DNA from: Pseudomonas frederiksbergensis
GTDB lineage: Bacteria; Pseudomonadota; Gammaproteobacteria; Pseudomonadales; Pseudomonadaceae
NCBI RefSeq assembly: GCF_003732705.1
Contig: NZ_MOBR01000006.1
Span: 141,975-205,974, forward strand
Direction of reading: 5' to 3'
Length of the DNA stretch: 64,000 bases
Part shown: positions 43,977 to 54,221 of the stretch, piece after piece
Numbering within the stretch: position 1 is the first letter of the stretch
Layout of the letters: each line of letters starts with the position of its first letter
Position numbers and translations under genes: made by a program
Notes under the pieces: model-generated
The model's input: only the letters and a program-made list of their open reading frames with translations
Database searches by the model: none
What the model was told of the DNA's origin: nothing

Positions 43977-45461
43977 TTACCGACTAACCTTCCAAGCATC
44001 CCCCGCAGGCGCAGTCCCGTGGTCGTACGGCTTGGCAATCCACATGTAGATCAACCCCAACCCAATCACAATCGCCGTGCTCAACACCATCGCATAGTTG
44101 ATATACCAAGCCGCATCCGGCGTACGCGGCCAGGCCATGTTGATGATCGCACCGACGCCATAAACCAGCGCCCCGATGTTGACCGGCAACCCCCACGCGC
44201 CGAGGGTGAATTTGCCGCTCGGTTTCCAGCCTTTCATCCGTGCATACAGCGCGGCCAATACGATCATCTGGAACGCCAGGTAAATCCCGATGGCGGCGAA
44301 GCTGACGATGGTCGCCACCGCATCTTGAAGGAAGAATCCGAGCACGATGATCAGCGCCGGCATGACACCCGACACAAACAGCGCCGCCACCGGCACTTGA
44401 GTCGTAGGAGAAATCTTCTTCAACAGTTTGCTGCCGATGACCATTTCATCCCGGGCGTAGGAATACAGCAGACGACTCGCCGCCGCTTGTAGGCTGATGA
44501 CGCAGGAGATGAAGGAAATCATCACCACGCCCATCACGACTTTCGAGCCCACCGGGCCGAAGGCGTTGTTGAGGATGGTGGTGACCGGGTCTTTGTCGGT
44601 GCCGTTGATCACGGCTTGCATGTCCGGTACGGCGAGGATCAGGGCCAGGCAGGCGAACATGGCCGAGATGCCGCCGATGTAGATGGTCATGCGCATCGCA
44701 ATCGGGATTTGCTTGCTCGGGTTCGGGGTTTCTTCGGCGACGTCGCCGCAGGCTTCGAAGCCGTAGTAGAGGAACATCCCGGCCAGTGAGGCGGTGAGGA
44801 AGGCCGGCAGGTAGGAGCCGTCGATGCGGATGTCGAAGGTGTTGAACAACACGCTGATGGGTTGATGGCGCTCGAAGACCAACAGGTAAACGCCGACCAC
44901 CACGGCACCGATCAACTCACAGAGAAAGCCGAACATGGCGATCCGCGCCAGCACTTTGGTGCCGCTGAGGTTGACCAGGGTGGCGAACAGCGTCAGGAAC
45001 AATGCGATGACGATGTTGGTGTTGTTGCTCGGTTCAAAACCCATCATCGCGGCCAGGTACGGGCCGGCGCCGACGGCAACGGCAGCGATGGTCACGCACA
45101 GGGCGATGGAGTAGATCCAGCCGACCATCCACGCCCATTTTTTGCCCACCAAACGCCGAGCCCATGGGTAGACGCCGCCGGAAATCGGGAATTGCGACAC
45201 CACTTCACCGAAGATCAGGCACACCAGCAACTGGCCGCAACCGACCAGCAAATAGGCCCAGAACATCGGTGGCCCGCCGGCGGCGAGGCACAGGCCGAAC
45301 AGGGTATAAACCCCGACGACCGGTGAGAGGTAAGTGAAGCCCAGGGCGAAGTTTTCCCACAGGCTCATGCTGCGATTGAAGTTCGAGGTGTAGCCCAGCT
45401 TGCGCAGTTGCTCGGCATCGCTGTCGGCTGCGGCGGGGGAGAGTTCGGGTAGTGCACTCAT
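43977..45461 (-). CDS. APC-family amino acid/polyamine permease
   Basis: A 494-residue, twelve-helix transporter of the APC superfamily. FALGFTYLSPVVGVYTLFG and FGEVVSQFPISGGVYPWARR match the GABA/choline/polyamine permease branch (BAT1/HNM-like). Placement just after patD, in the same direction as the ABC importer and dehydrogenases, points to GABA, putrescine or a related amine as substrate (inference). Length normal. It ends 10 bp from the convergent ATPase gene. Confidence 0.87.
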   Translation of the reverse strand: MSALPELSPAAADSDAEQLRKLGYTSNFNRSMSLWENFALGFTYLSPVVGVYTLFGLCLAAGGPPMFWAYLLVGCGQLLVCLIFGEVVSQFPISGGVYPWARRLVGKKWAWMVGWIYSIALCVTIAAVAVGAGPYLAAMMGFEPSNNTNIVIALFLTLFATLVNLSGTKVLARIAMFGFLCELIGAVVVGVYLLVFERHQPISVLFNTFDIRIDGSYLPAFLTASLAGMFLYYGFEACGDVAEETPNPSKQIPIAMRMTIYIGGISAMFACLALILAVPDMQAVINGTDKDPVTTILNNAFGPVGSKVVMGVVMISFISCVISLQAAASRLLYSYARDEMVIGSKLLKKISPTTQVPVAALFVSGVMPALIIVLGFFLQDAVATIVSFAAIGIYLAFQMIVLAALYARMKGWKPSGKFTLGAWGLPVNIGALVYGVGAIINMAWPRTPDAAWYINYAMVLSTAIVIGLGLIYMWIAKPYDHGTAPAGDAWKVSR

Positions 45462-45618
45462 GGTCTGTCAGCTCCGGAAAATCGGCAGATTTCGGATGTC
45501 CGAAACCGTGGCGGGGCCGTTAAGGCGCTGCCCGGGTCGGTGGTTATTGTTTTGGTTTGTTTGGGGTGAAGCCTGGTGGTGCTGGGTGCCGGTTTCTTCC
45601 TTGATATTGCGGTGATGC

Positions 45619-45710
45619 CTTCGCGGGCAAGCCTTGCTCCTACAGGTTTTGTGTCGTTCGCCCATCATGTGAACGACATCAACCCTGTAGGAGCGAGGCC
45701 TGCTCGCGAA
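45619..45710. repeat. REP pair, mixed type
   Basis: The left copy (45619-45645) is the GCGGGCAAGCCTTGCTCC type; the right (45685-45710) is GTAGGAGCGAGGCCTGCTCGCG, mixing features of two REP variants. Located between patD and the APC permease. Confidence 0.8.
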
Positions 45711-45714
45711 GCTT

Positions 45715-47139
45715 TTAATGCTTGAACATCACATGCCGCACGACGGTGTAGTCCTCCAGCCCATACATGGACATGTCCTTCCCGTAACCGGACAATTTCT
45801 GACCGCCATGAGGCATCTCACTGACGAGCATAAAGTGGGTATTCACCCACGTGCAGCCGTACTGCAAACGTGCGGCCAGGCGATGGGCGCGACCGACGTC
45901 CGAGGTCCACACCGACGACGCCAGGCCGTAGTCCGAATCATTGGCCCAGCCCAGCACTTGCGCTTCATCGTTGAATTTGGTCACCGACACCACCGGCCCG
46001 AACACTTCGCGACGAACGATTTCATCGTCCTGTTGCGCATCGGCCAACACAGTCGGTTCGAAGAAGAAGCCATTGCCTTCCACAGCTTTGCCACCGGTGA
46101 CCAAACGGATGTGTGATTGCGCCACGGCACGCTCGACAAACCCGGCGACACGGTCGCGATGTTGCGCGGTAATCAGCGGGCCCAACTCGGTCGCCGGGTC
46201 ATCCTGCAAACCGTACTTGATGCTGCTGACCGCCGCGCCGAGCTTCTCGACAAATTTGTCGTAGATACCTTTTTGCGCATAGATGCGGCAGGCGGCGGTG
46301 CAGTCCTGACCCGCGTTGTAAAAACCGAAGGTGCGAATGCCTTCCACGGCGGCGTCGATGTCGGCGTCGTCGAAGATGATCACCGGGGCTTTGCCGCCCA
46401 GTTCCATGTGCATGCGTTTAACGCTGTCGGCGGTGCTGGAAATGATGTTGGCGCCGGTGGCGATGGAACCGGTCAGCGAGACCATGCGCACCTTTGGATG
46501 GGTCACCAATGGACTGCCGACCGTAGGACCACGACCGAACACCAGATTGAGTACGCCCGCCGGGAAAATGTCCGACGCCAGTTCCACCAGACGTAACGCG
46601 GTCAGCGGGGTTTGTTCCGACGGTTTGAGCACCACGGTATTACCGGCGGCCAGGGCCGGGGCGATTTTCCAGGCGACCATCATCAACGGGTAGTTCCACG
46701 GCGCAATGGAGGCGATCACGCCCACCGGGTCGCGGCGGATCATCGAGGTGTGGCCCGCCAGGTATTCACCACCGGCTGAACCGCTCATGCAACGGCTGGC
46801 GCCGGCGAAGAAACGGAACACGTCGGCAATCGCCGGGATCTCGTCGTTCAGTGCTGCGCTGTAGGGTTTGCCGCAGTTGTCCGATTCCAGTTTGGCCAGC
46901 TCTTCGCCGTGGGCTTCGATGGCGTCGGCGAGTTTGAGTAGCAGCAATGAACGTTCTTTCGGCGGGGTTTGCGACCAGGCTTCGAAGGCGTTGTCGGCGG
47001 CGCGTACGGCGGCATCGACCTGGGCTTCGCTGGCTTCGTTGATTTCCACCAGCACCCGGCCGAGCGCCGGGTTGAACACCGGTTGGGCGGGGCCTTCGCC
47101 GTCAATCAGTTGGCCGTTGATCAAAAGTTTGGTTTGCAT
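45715..47139 (-). CDS. patD: Gamma-aminobutyraldehyde dehydrogenase
   Basis: A 474-residue aldehyde dehydrogenase that oxidises 4-aminobutyraldehyde, from putrescine transamination or oxidation, to [22 protein letters not shown] contains the catalytic glutamate and [13 protein letters not shown] the nucleophilic cysteine. Length and the end [13 protein letters not shown] match E. coli PatD (YdcW). It follows the second ABC permease after a REP pair, reproducing the ydcSTUV-patD order. Confidence 0.9.
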   Translation of the reverse strand: MQTKLLINGQLIDGEGPAQPVFNPALGRVLVEINEASEAQVDAAVRAADNAFEAWSQTPPKERSLLLLKLADAIEAHGEELAKLESDNCGKPYSAALNDEIPAIADVFRFFAGASRCMSGSAGGEYLAGHTSMIRRDPVGVIASIAPWNYPLMMVAWKIAPALAAGNTVVLKPSEQTPLTALRLVELASDIFPAGVLNLVFGRGPTVGSPLVTHPKVRMVSLTGSIATGANIISSTADSVKRMHMELGGKAPVIIFDDADIDAAVEGIRTFGFYNAGQDCTAACRIYAQKGIYDKFVEKLGAAVSSIKYGLQDDPATELGPLITAQHRDRVAGFVERAVAQSHIRLVTGGKAVEGNGFFFEPTVLADAQQDDEIVRREVFGPVVSVTKFNDEAQVLGWANDSDYGLASSVWTSDVGRAHRLAARLQYGCTWVNTHFMLVSEMPHGGQKLSGYGKDMSMYGLEDYTVVRHVMFKH

Positions 47140-47185
47140 GGTTCTGTCCTCATCGAAACTATTATTTTTCTGTCGGAACCGTTCC

Positions 47186-47260
47186 CTGTAGGAGCATGGC
47201 TTGCCCGCGATGGCGTCTTCGGATTCGCCAAAAGCATCGCGGGCGAGCCTTGCTCCTACA
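47186..47260. repeat. REP pair within the amine-uptake operon
   Basis: Inverted copies 47186-47213 and 47234-47260, between the second permease and patD. Confidence 0.8.
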
Positions 47261-47277
47261 CGGGTAATCGTTGTCAG

Positions 47278-48087
47278 TTATTTCCCGCCGCTGCCCGCCA
47301 CGCTTTCACCACCCCGTGTCAGGTAATACGCCCCCAGGATCGGCAGCATGGTCACCATCATCACCAGCATCGCGACGACGTTGGTTACCGGCACGTCCCG
47401 TGGGCGGCTAAGTTGGTTGAGCAGCCACAGCGGCAGCGTGCGTTCGTGGCCGGCGGTGAAGGTGGTGACGATGATTTCGTCGAACGACAGCGCAAACGCG
47501 AGCATGCCGCCGGCCAGCAACGCCGAGCCGAGGTTCGGCAGGACGATGTAGCGGAAGGTCTGCCAGCCGTCGGCGCCGAGGTCCATCGAGGCTTCGATCA
47601 AACTGTGGGAGGTGCGGCGCAACCGGGCGATGACGTTGTTGTAGACGATCACCACGCAGAAGGTCGCGTGGCCGACGATGATGGTGAACATCCCCGGCTC
47701 GATCCCCAACGTCTTGAAGGTCGCCAGCAACGCGATCCCGGTGATGATCCCCGGCAGTGCAATCGGCAGGATCAGCATCAGCGAGATGCCTTGCTTGCCG
47801 AAGAATTCGCGGCGGTACAACGCCGCCGACGCGAGGGTGCCGAGGATCATCGCGATCAACGTGGCGATGGCGGCGATTTCCGCCGACAGCTTGATCGCTT
47901 CCAGCACATCCGGCCGCGAAAAAGCGACGCTGAACCACTTCAAGGTAAAGCCCTTGGGCGGAAAGCTGAACGCCGCTTCTTCGGTGTTGAAGGCGTACAA
48001 AAAGATGATCAGGATCGGGAAGTGCAGGAACACCAACCCGCCCCAGGCTGCGATGCGCAAGCCCAGTGAAGCGCGCTCAGAGTGCAT
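47278..48087 (-). CDS. ABC transporter permease, PotC/YdcV-like
   Basis: A 269-residue permease with six membrane helices of the spermidine/putrescine class. The EAA loop is recognisable as [22 protein letters not shown]. It overlaps the preceding permease gene by 11 bp, so the two are made together and form a heterodimeric channel. Confidence 0.9.
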   Translation of the reverse strand: MHSERASLGLRIAAWGGLVFLHFPILIIFLYAFNTEEAAFSFPPKGFTLKWFSVAFSRPDVLEAIKLSAEIAAIATLIAMILGTLASAALYRREFFGKQGISLMLILPIALPGIITGIALLATFKTLGIEPGMFTIIVGHATFCVVIVYNNVIARLRRTSHSLIEASMDLGADGWQTFRYIVLPNLGSALLAGGMLAFALSFDEIIVTTFTAGHERTLPLWLLNQLSRPRDVPVTNVVAMLVMMVTMLPILGAYYLTRGGESVAGSGGK

Positions 48088-49024
48088 CGAAGGCCCCCAG
48101 TCGTTTAACGATAGTCAGGTAAACGGCGATCAACACAATCGGCACCAACGTGAACGCAGCCGCCATCGGCATGTTGCCAATCGCGCCTTGTTGGGCATAC
48201 ACCATGCTGCCCACGAAGTACCCCGGCGGCCCCACCAGTTGCGGCACGATGAAGTCACCCAAGGTCAGCGAAAACGTAAAGATCGAACCGGCGGCAATGC
48301 CCGGAATCGACAGCGGCAAAATCACTTGCATAAAGGTCTGGCGCGGCTTGGCTCCAAGGTCGGCGGAGGCTTGCAGTAAGGAGGGCGGCAGGCGTTCCAG
48401 TGAAGCCTGAATCGGCAGGATCATGAACGGCAGCCAGATGTAGACGAACACCATGAACCGGCCCAAATGCGAGGTCGACAAGGTGCTGCCACCCACGCCG
48501 GGAATGCCGAGGATGAATTGCAAAACCGGCTCCAGCCCCAGGTGCTGAACGAACCACTGCGCCACGCCGCCCTTGGCCAGCAGCAAAGTCCAGGCATACG
48601 CCTTGACGATGTAACTGGCCCACATCGGCAGCATCACCGCGATGTAGAAAAACGCTTTGGTCTTGCCGGTGGTGTAGCGCGCCATGTAGTAGGCGATCGG
48701 GAACGCGACGATGGCGCTGGCGATCGACACCACAATCGCCATGCTCAGGGTGCGCAGGATGATGTCGAAGTTCGATGGCTGGAACAGTGCGGCGAAGTTC
48801 GCCAGGGTCAGGTCGGGGGTGACCGCCATGGTGAAGTCGTCGAAGGTGTAGAAGCCTTGCCACAACAGCACCAGCAGCGAGCCGAGATAAATCGCGCCGA
48901 ACCACAGCAGCGGCGGCACCAGCAGCAGCGCCAGGTAAAAGTTCGGCCGTCGATACAGCAGGTTGGAAAACCGCCGCAACGGCGAACCGCTGGTCGGGGT
49001 TTGAGACATCGCCAAGGTGTTCAT
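48077..49024 (-). CDS. ABC transporter permease, PotB/YdcU-like
   Basis: A 315-residue permease with six helices and a longer N-terminus. The EAA loop is [22 protein letters not shown]. The ATG at 49024 comes 1 bp after the ATPase stop codon; a longer frame to 49045 would overlap that gene. Partner of the downstream PotC-like permease. Confidence 0.9.
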   Translation of the reverse strand: MNTLAMSQTPTSGSPLRRFSNLLYRRPNFYLALLLVPPLLWFGAIYLGSLLVLLWQGFYTFDDFTMAVTPDLTLANFAALFQPSNFDIILRTLSMAIVVSIASAIVAFPIAYYMARYTTGKTKAFFYIAVMLPMWASYIVKAYAWTLLLAKGGVAQWFVQHLGLEPVLQFILGIPGVGGSTLSTSHLGRFMVFVYIWLPFMILPIQASLERLPPSLLQASADLGAKPRQTFMQVILPLSIPGIAAGSIFTFSLTLGDFIVPQLVGPPGYFVGSMVYAQQGAIGNMPMAAAFTLVPIVLIAVYLTIVKRLGAFDAL

Positions 49025-49025
49025 T

Positions 49026-50063
49026 TCACACCCCGCCCACAACATTGTCGTGCAACGGAATCATGGCTTCGCGAGCCCAGCGGGCACTGATGCGTTGCCC
49101 GGTCTGGTGCTGGGCGCTGGTGTCCAGCCACTGCACGTTGGCCTGGCTGATGTTCAGGGTCTGGCCGTTTTCCAGCTTCACTTCATAGCGGGTGGCGCTG
49201 CCCTGGTACTGGATGTCGTGGAGCAAGCCGCTGACTTCAATTTCATGGCTGGTCAGCGGACCTTCGGCGAAACGCACGTGTTCCGGACGAATCGAAAACG
49301 GTTGTGGATTGCCGCTTAATTGCTTGGCCAGATCGCCGCGAATCACGTTCGATGTGCCGACGAATTCCGCGACAAAGGTGGTTGCCGGTTTCATGTACAA
49401 ATTGCGCGGGGTGTCGACCTGTTCGATGCGACCCTTGTTGAACACCGCCACGCGATCGGACATCGACAGCGCTTCGGTCTGGTCGTGGGTGACGAAGATA
49501 AAGGTGATGCCGAGTTGGCGTTGCAGTTTCTTCAATTCGCCCTGCATTTGTTCGCGCAGCTTCAAATCGAGGGCGCCCAGCGGTTCATCGAGCAACAACA
49601 CGCGTGGGCGATTGACCAAGGCGCGGGCCAGGGCCACACGCTGGCGCTGGCCGCCGGACAGTTGCACCGGTTTGCGTTCGCCGTAGCCGCCGAGGGCAAC
49701 CATGTCGAGAGCTTCTTCGGCGCGTTTCAGGCGTTCGGTTTTGCCGACGCCCTTGACCTTCAAACCGTAGGCGACGTTGTCGCGAACGTTCATGTGCGGG
49801 AACAGCGCGTAATCCTGGAACACGGTGTTCACGTCACGCTGATACGGCGGCAGCCCGGCGGCTTCCTCGCCGTGAATACGGATCGAGCCTGCGCTCGGTT
49901 GTTCGAACCCGGCGATCAGGCGCAGGCACGTGGTTTTGCCCGAGCCGGAAGGGCCGAGCATGGAAAAGAACTCGCCGTCCTGGATATCGATGGAAACCCG
50001 GTCAACGGCCTTCACTTCGCCGAATTGCCGGGAAACGTTGGTGAACTGGACTGCAAGCGTCAT
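49026..50063 (-). CDS. ABC transporter ATP-binding protein, PotA/YdcT-like
   Basis: A 345-residue ATPase. Walker A GPSGSGKTT, signature LSGGQRQRVALARAL, Walker B RVLLLDEPLGALD and the switch histidine in FVTHDQTEALSMSD are all present, followed by a C-terminal TOBE/OB domain (about 270-345). This layout is that of polyamine and CUT1-type importers. The permease genes follow without a gap. Confidence 0.93.
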   Translation of the reverse strand: MTLAVQFTNVSRQFGEVKAVDRVSIDIQDGEFFSMLGPSGSGKTTCLRLIAGFEQPSAGSIRIHGEEAAGLPPYQRDVNTVFQDYALFPHMNVRDNVAYGLKVKGVGKTERLKRAEEALDMVALGGYGERKPVQLSGGQRQRVALARALVNRPRVLLLDEPLGALDLKLREQMQGELKKLQRQLGITFIFVTHDQTEALSMSDRVAVFNKGRIEQVDTPRNLYMKPATTFVAEFVGTSNVIRGDLAKQLSGNPQPFSIRPEHVRFAEGPLTSHEIEVSGLLHDIQYQGSATRYEVKLENGQTLNISQANVQWLDTSAQHQTGQRISARWAREAMIPLHDNVVGGV

Positions 50064-50142
50064 GGTGCGGTGCTCCGAAAAGGCGAAGGCCGTCGCAGCG
50101 GCCCTGCCTGGACTTCTGGAAAATCTGAATCGAATACGATCT

Positions 50143-50255
50143 GATCGTTCCCACGCTCTGCGTGGGAATGCAGCCCGTGACGCTCTGCGTCACCTCTGTG
50201 CGAATGGACGCGGAGCGTCCGGTGATGCATTCCCACGCAGAGCGTGGGAACGATC
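50143..50255. repeat. Double-palindrome repeat, copy 3
   Basis: Outer arms GATCGTTCCCACGCTCTGCG and its exact-type complement enclose an inner pair that has diverged (GTGACGCTCTGCGTCAC on the left). It lies between the binding-protein gene and the ATPase gene of one operon, which might set their different expression levels. Confidence 0.85.
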
Positions 50256-50265
50256 AGTGGATGCT

Positions 50266-51417
50266 TTAACGACCGCCCATAATCGCGATGTAATCCTGGG
50301 TCCAGCGGCTGTACGGCACGAACTTGCCGCCTTCAGCCTGCGGGGTTTTCCAGAAAGCGATTTTTTCGAATTGGTCGAAACCGTTGGTCTTGCATCCCTC
50401 GGCGCCGAGCAATTCACTGCCGGTGCACGCCGCCGGCACCGCTGGCAACGAGCCGAACCACGCCGCTACGTCACCCTGGACTTTCGGTTGCAGCGACCAG
50501 TCCATCCACTTGTAGGCGCAGTTCGGGTGCTTGGCCTCGGCGTGCAACATCGTGGTATCGGCCCACCCGGTGGCGCCTTCTTTGGGGATGGTCGAAGCGA
50601 TTGGCTGCTTCTCGTTGATCAGGCCGTTGACCTGATACGGCCAGGCGCTGGACGCGACCACGCCTTCGTTCTTGAAGTCACTCATCTGCACGGTGGTGTC
50701 GTGCCAGTAGCGGTGGATCAATGGCTGCTGGGCGCGCAACAGATCGAGCACGGCTTTGTACTGCGCTTCGGTGAGTTGATACGGGTCTTTGATCCCCAGT
50801 TCAGGCTTGGTGGTTTTCAGGTACAGCGCCGCGTCGGCGATGTAGATCGGGCCGTCATACGCCTGCACGCGACCTTTGTTGGCCTTGCCGTCCGGCAGGT
50901 TTTGCGCGTCGAACACCACGCCCCAACTGGTCGGCGCGGTCTTGAACACATTGGTGTTGTACATCAGCACGTTCGGGCCCCACTGGTACGGGGTGCCGAA
51001 CGTCTGCTTGTTGACCACATACCACGGCGCGTCTTTCAGGCGTGGGTCAAGGCCTTTCCAGTTCGGAATCAGCGCGGTGTTGATCGGCTGCACCCGCTTG
51101 CCGACGATCAAGCGCAACGAGGCATCGCCCGACGCAGTGACCAAGTCGTACCCGCCCTTGGCCATCAGGCTGACCATTTCATCGGAGGTGGCGGCGGTTT
51201 TCACATTGACCTTGCAGCCGGTTTCCTTCTCGAAACCGGTCACCCAGTCGTAGGCTTTGTCGCTCTCGCCACGTTCGATGTAGCCGGGCCAAGCCACGAT
51301 ATCCAGCTGACCTTCGCCGGCACCGACGGCTTTCAGCGGTTCGGCGGCCTGGATACTGGCACTGGCGAGCAATGCAGTGGTGATTGCACTGAGCAGTGCG
51401 GTCTTGTGCACGAACAT
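50266..51417 (-). CDS. Periplasmic polyamine-type binding protein (PotD/YdcS-like)
   Basis: A 383-residue binding protein with a Sec signal peptide ending near ASIQA-AE (about 24-25). The mature protein has LDIVAWPGYIERG, TGCKVNVKTAATSDEM, GGYDLVTASGD, PYQWGPNVLMYN and TGWADTTMLHAEAKHPN, as in extracellular solute-binding family 1 proteins for putrescine or spermidine. The start at 51417 (MFVHKTALL) has an AGAGGTG ribosome site. It delivers substrate to the adjacent ABC transporter. Confidence 0.9.
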   Translation of the reverse strand: MFVHKTALLSAITTALLASASIQAAEPLKAVGAGEGQLDIVAWPGYIERGESDKAYDWVTGFEKETGCKVNVKTAATSDEMVSLMAKGGYDLVTASGDASLRLIVGKRVQPINTALIPNWKGLDPRLKDAPWYVVNKQTFGTPYQWGPNVLMYNTNVFKTAPTSWGVVFDAQNLPDGKANKGRVQAYDGPIYIADAALYLKTTKPELGIKDPYQLTEAQYKAVLDLLRAQQPLIHRYWHDTTVQMSDFKNEGVVASSAWPYQVNGLINEKQPIASTIPKEGATGWADTTMLHAEAKHPNCAYKWMDWSLQPKVQGDVAAWFGSLPAVPAACTGSELLGAEGCKTNGFDQFEKIAFWKTPQAEGGKFVPYSRWTQDYIAIMGGR

Positions 51418-51456
51418 GGGACACACCTCTTTGTTTTTTAGGTTTTTGTTAAGAGT

Positions 51457-51535
51457 AGCTGCAAGTTTCAAGCTTCAAGCGCCAAGAAAAAGCGCTCCGC
51501 GTTTGGCTTGTGGCTTGTAGCCTGCCGCTTAAAGC
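51457..51535. repeat. Palindromic repeat (AGCTTGTAGC type), copy 2
   Basis: GCAAGTTTCAAGCTTCAAGCGCC and, beyond AAGAAAAAGCG, GGCTTGTGGCTTGTAGCCTG form an inverted repeat similar to 28659-28738. Its right end runs into the last codons of the aldehyde dehydrogenase gene. Confidence 0.6.
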
Positions 51536-53016
51536 TCCCGGCTATGCCGGGCCATAATGTGCCGCACCACGCTGTAGTCCTGAAGCGAATCGCTGGATAA
51601 GTCTTTGCCGTAGCCCGAACGCTTCAGGCCGCCATGGGGCATTTCGCTGACCAGCATGAAATGGCTGTTGATCCAGGTGCAGCCGTACTGCAAGCGCGCC
51701 GCGACTTGCATGGCTTTGTCGAGGTTCTGGGTCCAGATCGACGAGGCGAGGCCGTATTCCGAGTCGTTGGCCCAATCCACGGCTTGGGCGAGTTCGTCGA
51801 AGCGGGTGACGGTGACCACCGGTCCGAACACCTCGCGCTGCACGATTTCATCGCTCTGCTTGCAACCGGCGAGCAAGGTTGGCTGGTAATAGAAGCCGGC
51901 GCCGGAATGCACCGCCGCGCCGGTGACCCGTTCGATGTGCGGCTGGCCGAGGGCGCGTTCGACAAAACTGGCCACGCGGTCACGCTGACGGGTGCTGATC
52001 AGCGGGCCGATTTCGTTGTCGGCATCGCGTTTGCCGGCGAAACGCAGGCTGCTGACCGCCGCGCCCAACTCGGCAACCAAGCGATCATGAATCCCGGCCT
52101 GCGCATAAATCCGGCACGCCGCCGTGCAGTCCTGACCGGCGTTGTAATAGCCGTAGGTGCGCACGCCTTCGACCACCGCTTGAATGTCCGCGTCGTTACA
52201 CACGATCACCGGGGCTTTGCCGCCGAGTTCGAGGTGCGTGCGTTTCAGGGTTTTTGCTGCGGCCTGGAGGATTTTTTGCCCGGTGACGATATCGCCGGTC
52301 AGCGACACCATCCGCACTTTCGGGTGGCTGACCAAGTGACTGCCAACGCCTTCGCCGCCTCCGCAGAGGATGTTGATCACCCCCCGCGGCAGAATCTCGG
52401 CCAGCGCCGGGGCCAACGCGAGGATCGACAGCGGCGTGTGTTCGGATGGCTTGAACACCAGGGTATTGCCGGCGGCCAGGGCCGGGGCGATTTTCCAGGC
52501 GGCCATCATGATCGGGTAGTTCCACGGGGCAATCGACGCGACGACGCCAATTGGATCGCGCCGCACCATGCTCGTGTAACCCGGCATGTATTCGCCGCTG
52601 AGCTGGCCGGTCTGGCAGCGCACGGCACCGGCGAAGAAACGGAACACATCCACCGTGGCGCTTAAATCGTCCTGACGGGCCAGGTGCAACGGCTTGCCAC
52701 AATTCAGGGATTCGAGACGGGCGAGGAGGTCGGCGTTTTTTTCGATGGCGTTGGCAATGTCCAGCAACAAGTTCGAGCGTTGCTGTGGCGTCGTCCGTGA
52801 CCAACTGGCGAAGGCGTGGTGGGCGGCGAGGATCGCGGCTTCCACTTGTTCGGTGCTGGCTTCGGCGATGTGGGTCAGCACTTCACCGGTGGCGGGGTTG
52901 AGGATCGGCTCGACAAAGCCCTGGCCCTGGACCAATTCGCCATCGATCAACAACGCGGTGAACAACGGTGTCTGCGCGCCAGCCATTTTTCGGGTTCTCT
53001 TTTCTTGTGTGGCCAT
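51529..53016 (-). CDS. Second aminobutyraldehyde-type aldehyde dehydrogenase
   Basis: A 495-residue paralogue of the patD product. It has the same catalytic segments ([31 protein letters not shown]) and a similar C-terminal end (SDSLQDYSVVRHIM). It carries an N-terminal extension of about 18 residues. GGGAGC lies just before the ATG at 53016. Its position ahead of the binding-protein gene suggests it belongs to the same regulon, perhaps handling a different amino-aldehyde. Confidence 0.85.
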   Translation of the reverse strand: MATQEKRTRKMAGAQTPLFTALLIDGELVQGQGFVEPILNPATGEVLTHIAEASTEQVEAAILAAHHAFASWSRTTPQQRSNLLLDIANAIEKNADLLARLESLNCGKPLHLARQDDLSATVDVFRFFAGAVRCQTGQLSGEYMPGYTSMVRRDPIGVVASIAPWNYPIMMAAWKIAPALAAGNTLVFKPSEHTPLSILALAPALAEILPRGVINILCGGGEGVGSHLVSHPKVRMVSLTGDIVTGQKILQAAAKTLKRTHLELGGKAPVIVCNDADIQAVVEGVRTYGYYNAGQDCTAACRIYAQAGIHDRLVAELGAAVSSLRFAGKRDADNEIGPLISTRQRDRVASFVERALGQPHIERVTGAAVHSGAGFYYQPTLLAGCKQSDEIVQREVFGPVVTVTRFDELAQAVDWANDSEYGLASSIWTQNLDKAMQVAARLQYGCTWINSHFMLVSEMPHGGLKRSGYGKDLSSDSLQDYSVVRHIMARHSREL

Positions 53017-53118
53017 GGTGCTCCCAGTGACTGGGGCCCGGCCGTCTTATAAAGATGTAACAAGACTAGTGCGCGGGCCTGCGGTCGACAAATTCTAAAT
53101 ACTGAAGGTGGCGTTCGA

Positions 53119-54033
53119 TTAAATAGATGGCTTGCGCCCGCCGTGAGGCTGCTCGCGGGCGACGGTCAGGAATGGATCAACCAGCGCCGGCCGCGCGGTG
53201 CCACGGCGCCAGGCCAGGCCGACGTCGAGGGTCTGACTGAGGTCGGCGATGGGGCGCGCCTCGATGATGTCGCCCTCCAGGGACCACGGGCGGTAGGTCA
53301 TGTCGGGCTGAATCGACACACCCAAACCGGCGGCCACCAGGCTTCGCACGGCTTCCGTCGACGCGGTTCTCAACGTGATGCGCGGTTGCAGCGAGGCCGC
53401 CGCCCACATGCGCTGGGCATTGCGGTCCATTTCATCGACGTTCAGTTGAATCAACGGCTCCCGGGTCACGTCGGCAAGGTTGATGCTGTCGTGTTCCAGC
53501 AGCGGATGCTGAGCCGGCAGCCACAAACGGTGGGGCGAGTGGGTCAGGACTTCGGTCTGCAAGGCGTGGCGATCTTCGAGGTTGGAAAGGATCAGCACAC
53601 CGACATCAATCTCGCCGCTGACCAGCAAATGCTCGATGTAGGGGCGCTCGTCCTCCATCACGCGGATCTCGACATTGGGGTAAGCGCGCTGGAACCGGGT
53701 GAGCAGATCCGCCAGATAGTAACCGGCGACGAGGCTGGTTACGCCGATGATCAACTGCCCGGCGACCTGGTCGGTGCTCTGTTGCAGGCTGCGTTTGGCG
53801 TTGTCCACCGTCGCCAGAATCAAGTGTGCCTGGCGTAGGAATTGATGCCCTTGGTGCGTAAGGGTCATGCCTTTGGCGTGTCGGTTGAACAGGCTGATGC
53901 CGATTTCCTGCTCCAGTTGCTGGATCGCCAGGGTCAGGGTGGATTGGGAAATAAACGCGGTTTGCGCAGCGGCGGAGATCGAGCCGGTCTCGGCCACGGC
54001 GATGAAATGACGTATCTGACGCAAGGTCATCAT
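53119..54033 (-). CDS. LysR-family transcriptional regulator
   Basis: A 304-residue LysR regulator. The N-terminal winged helix is clear: RQIRHFIAVAETGSISAAAQ, then ISQSTLTLAIQQLEQEIG, and FNRHAKGMTLTHQG; residues from about 90 form the inducer-binding domain. The start is the ATG at 54033, immediately before the domain; an adjacent ATG at 54030 is equally possible. It is first in a same-direction series with the dehydrogenase and the ABC importer and probably controls them. Confidence 0.87.
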   Translation of the reverse strand: MMTLRQIRHFIAVAETGSISAAAQTAFISQSTLTLAIQQLEQEIGISLFNRHAKGMTLTHQGHQFLRQAHLILATVDNAKRSLQQSTDQVAGQLIIGVTSLVAGYYLADLLTRFQRAYPNVEIRVMEDERPYIEHLLVSGEIDVGVLILSNLEDRHALQTEVLTHSPHRLWLPAQHPLLEHDSINLADVTREPLIQLNVDEMDRNAQRMWAAASLQPRITLRTASTEAVRSLVAAGLGVSIQPDMTYRPWSLEGDIIEARPIADLSQTLDVGLAWRRGTARPALVDPFLTVAREQPHGGRKPSI

Positions 54034-54221
54034 GGGGAAAGTACCCGGTGGGCGGTTTTTATAGATTTGATCGAGTGTATATCTTTTTAATCGATGGCCA
54101 GGGTTGAGGCTTCGACCAACAAGCAACATCTCGAAGCACTCTCGCAGGCAGGTTCCGGGCACTTTCGATCTAGGCTGAGGGCCTTAATGATCCGGTTACC
54201 CCGAATTCGTGGAGGCAGCAA

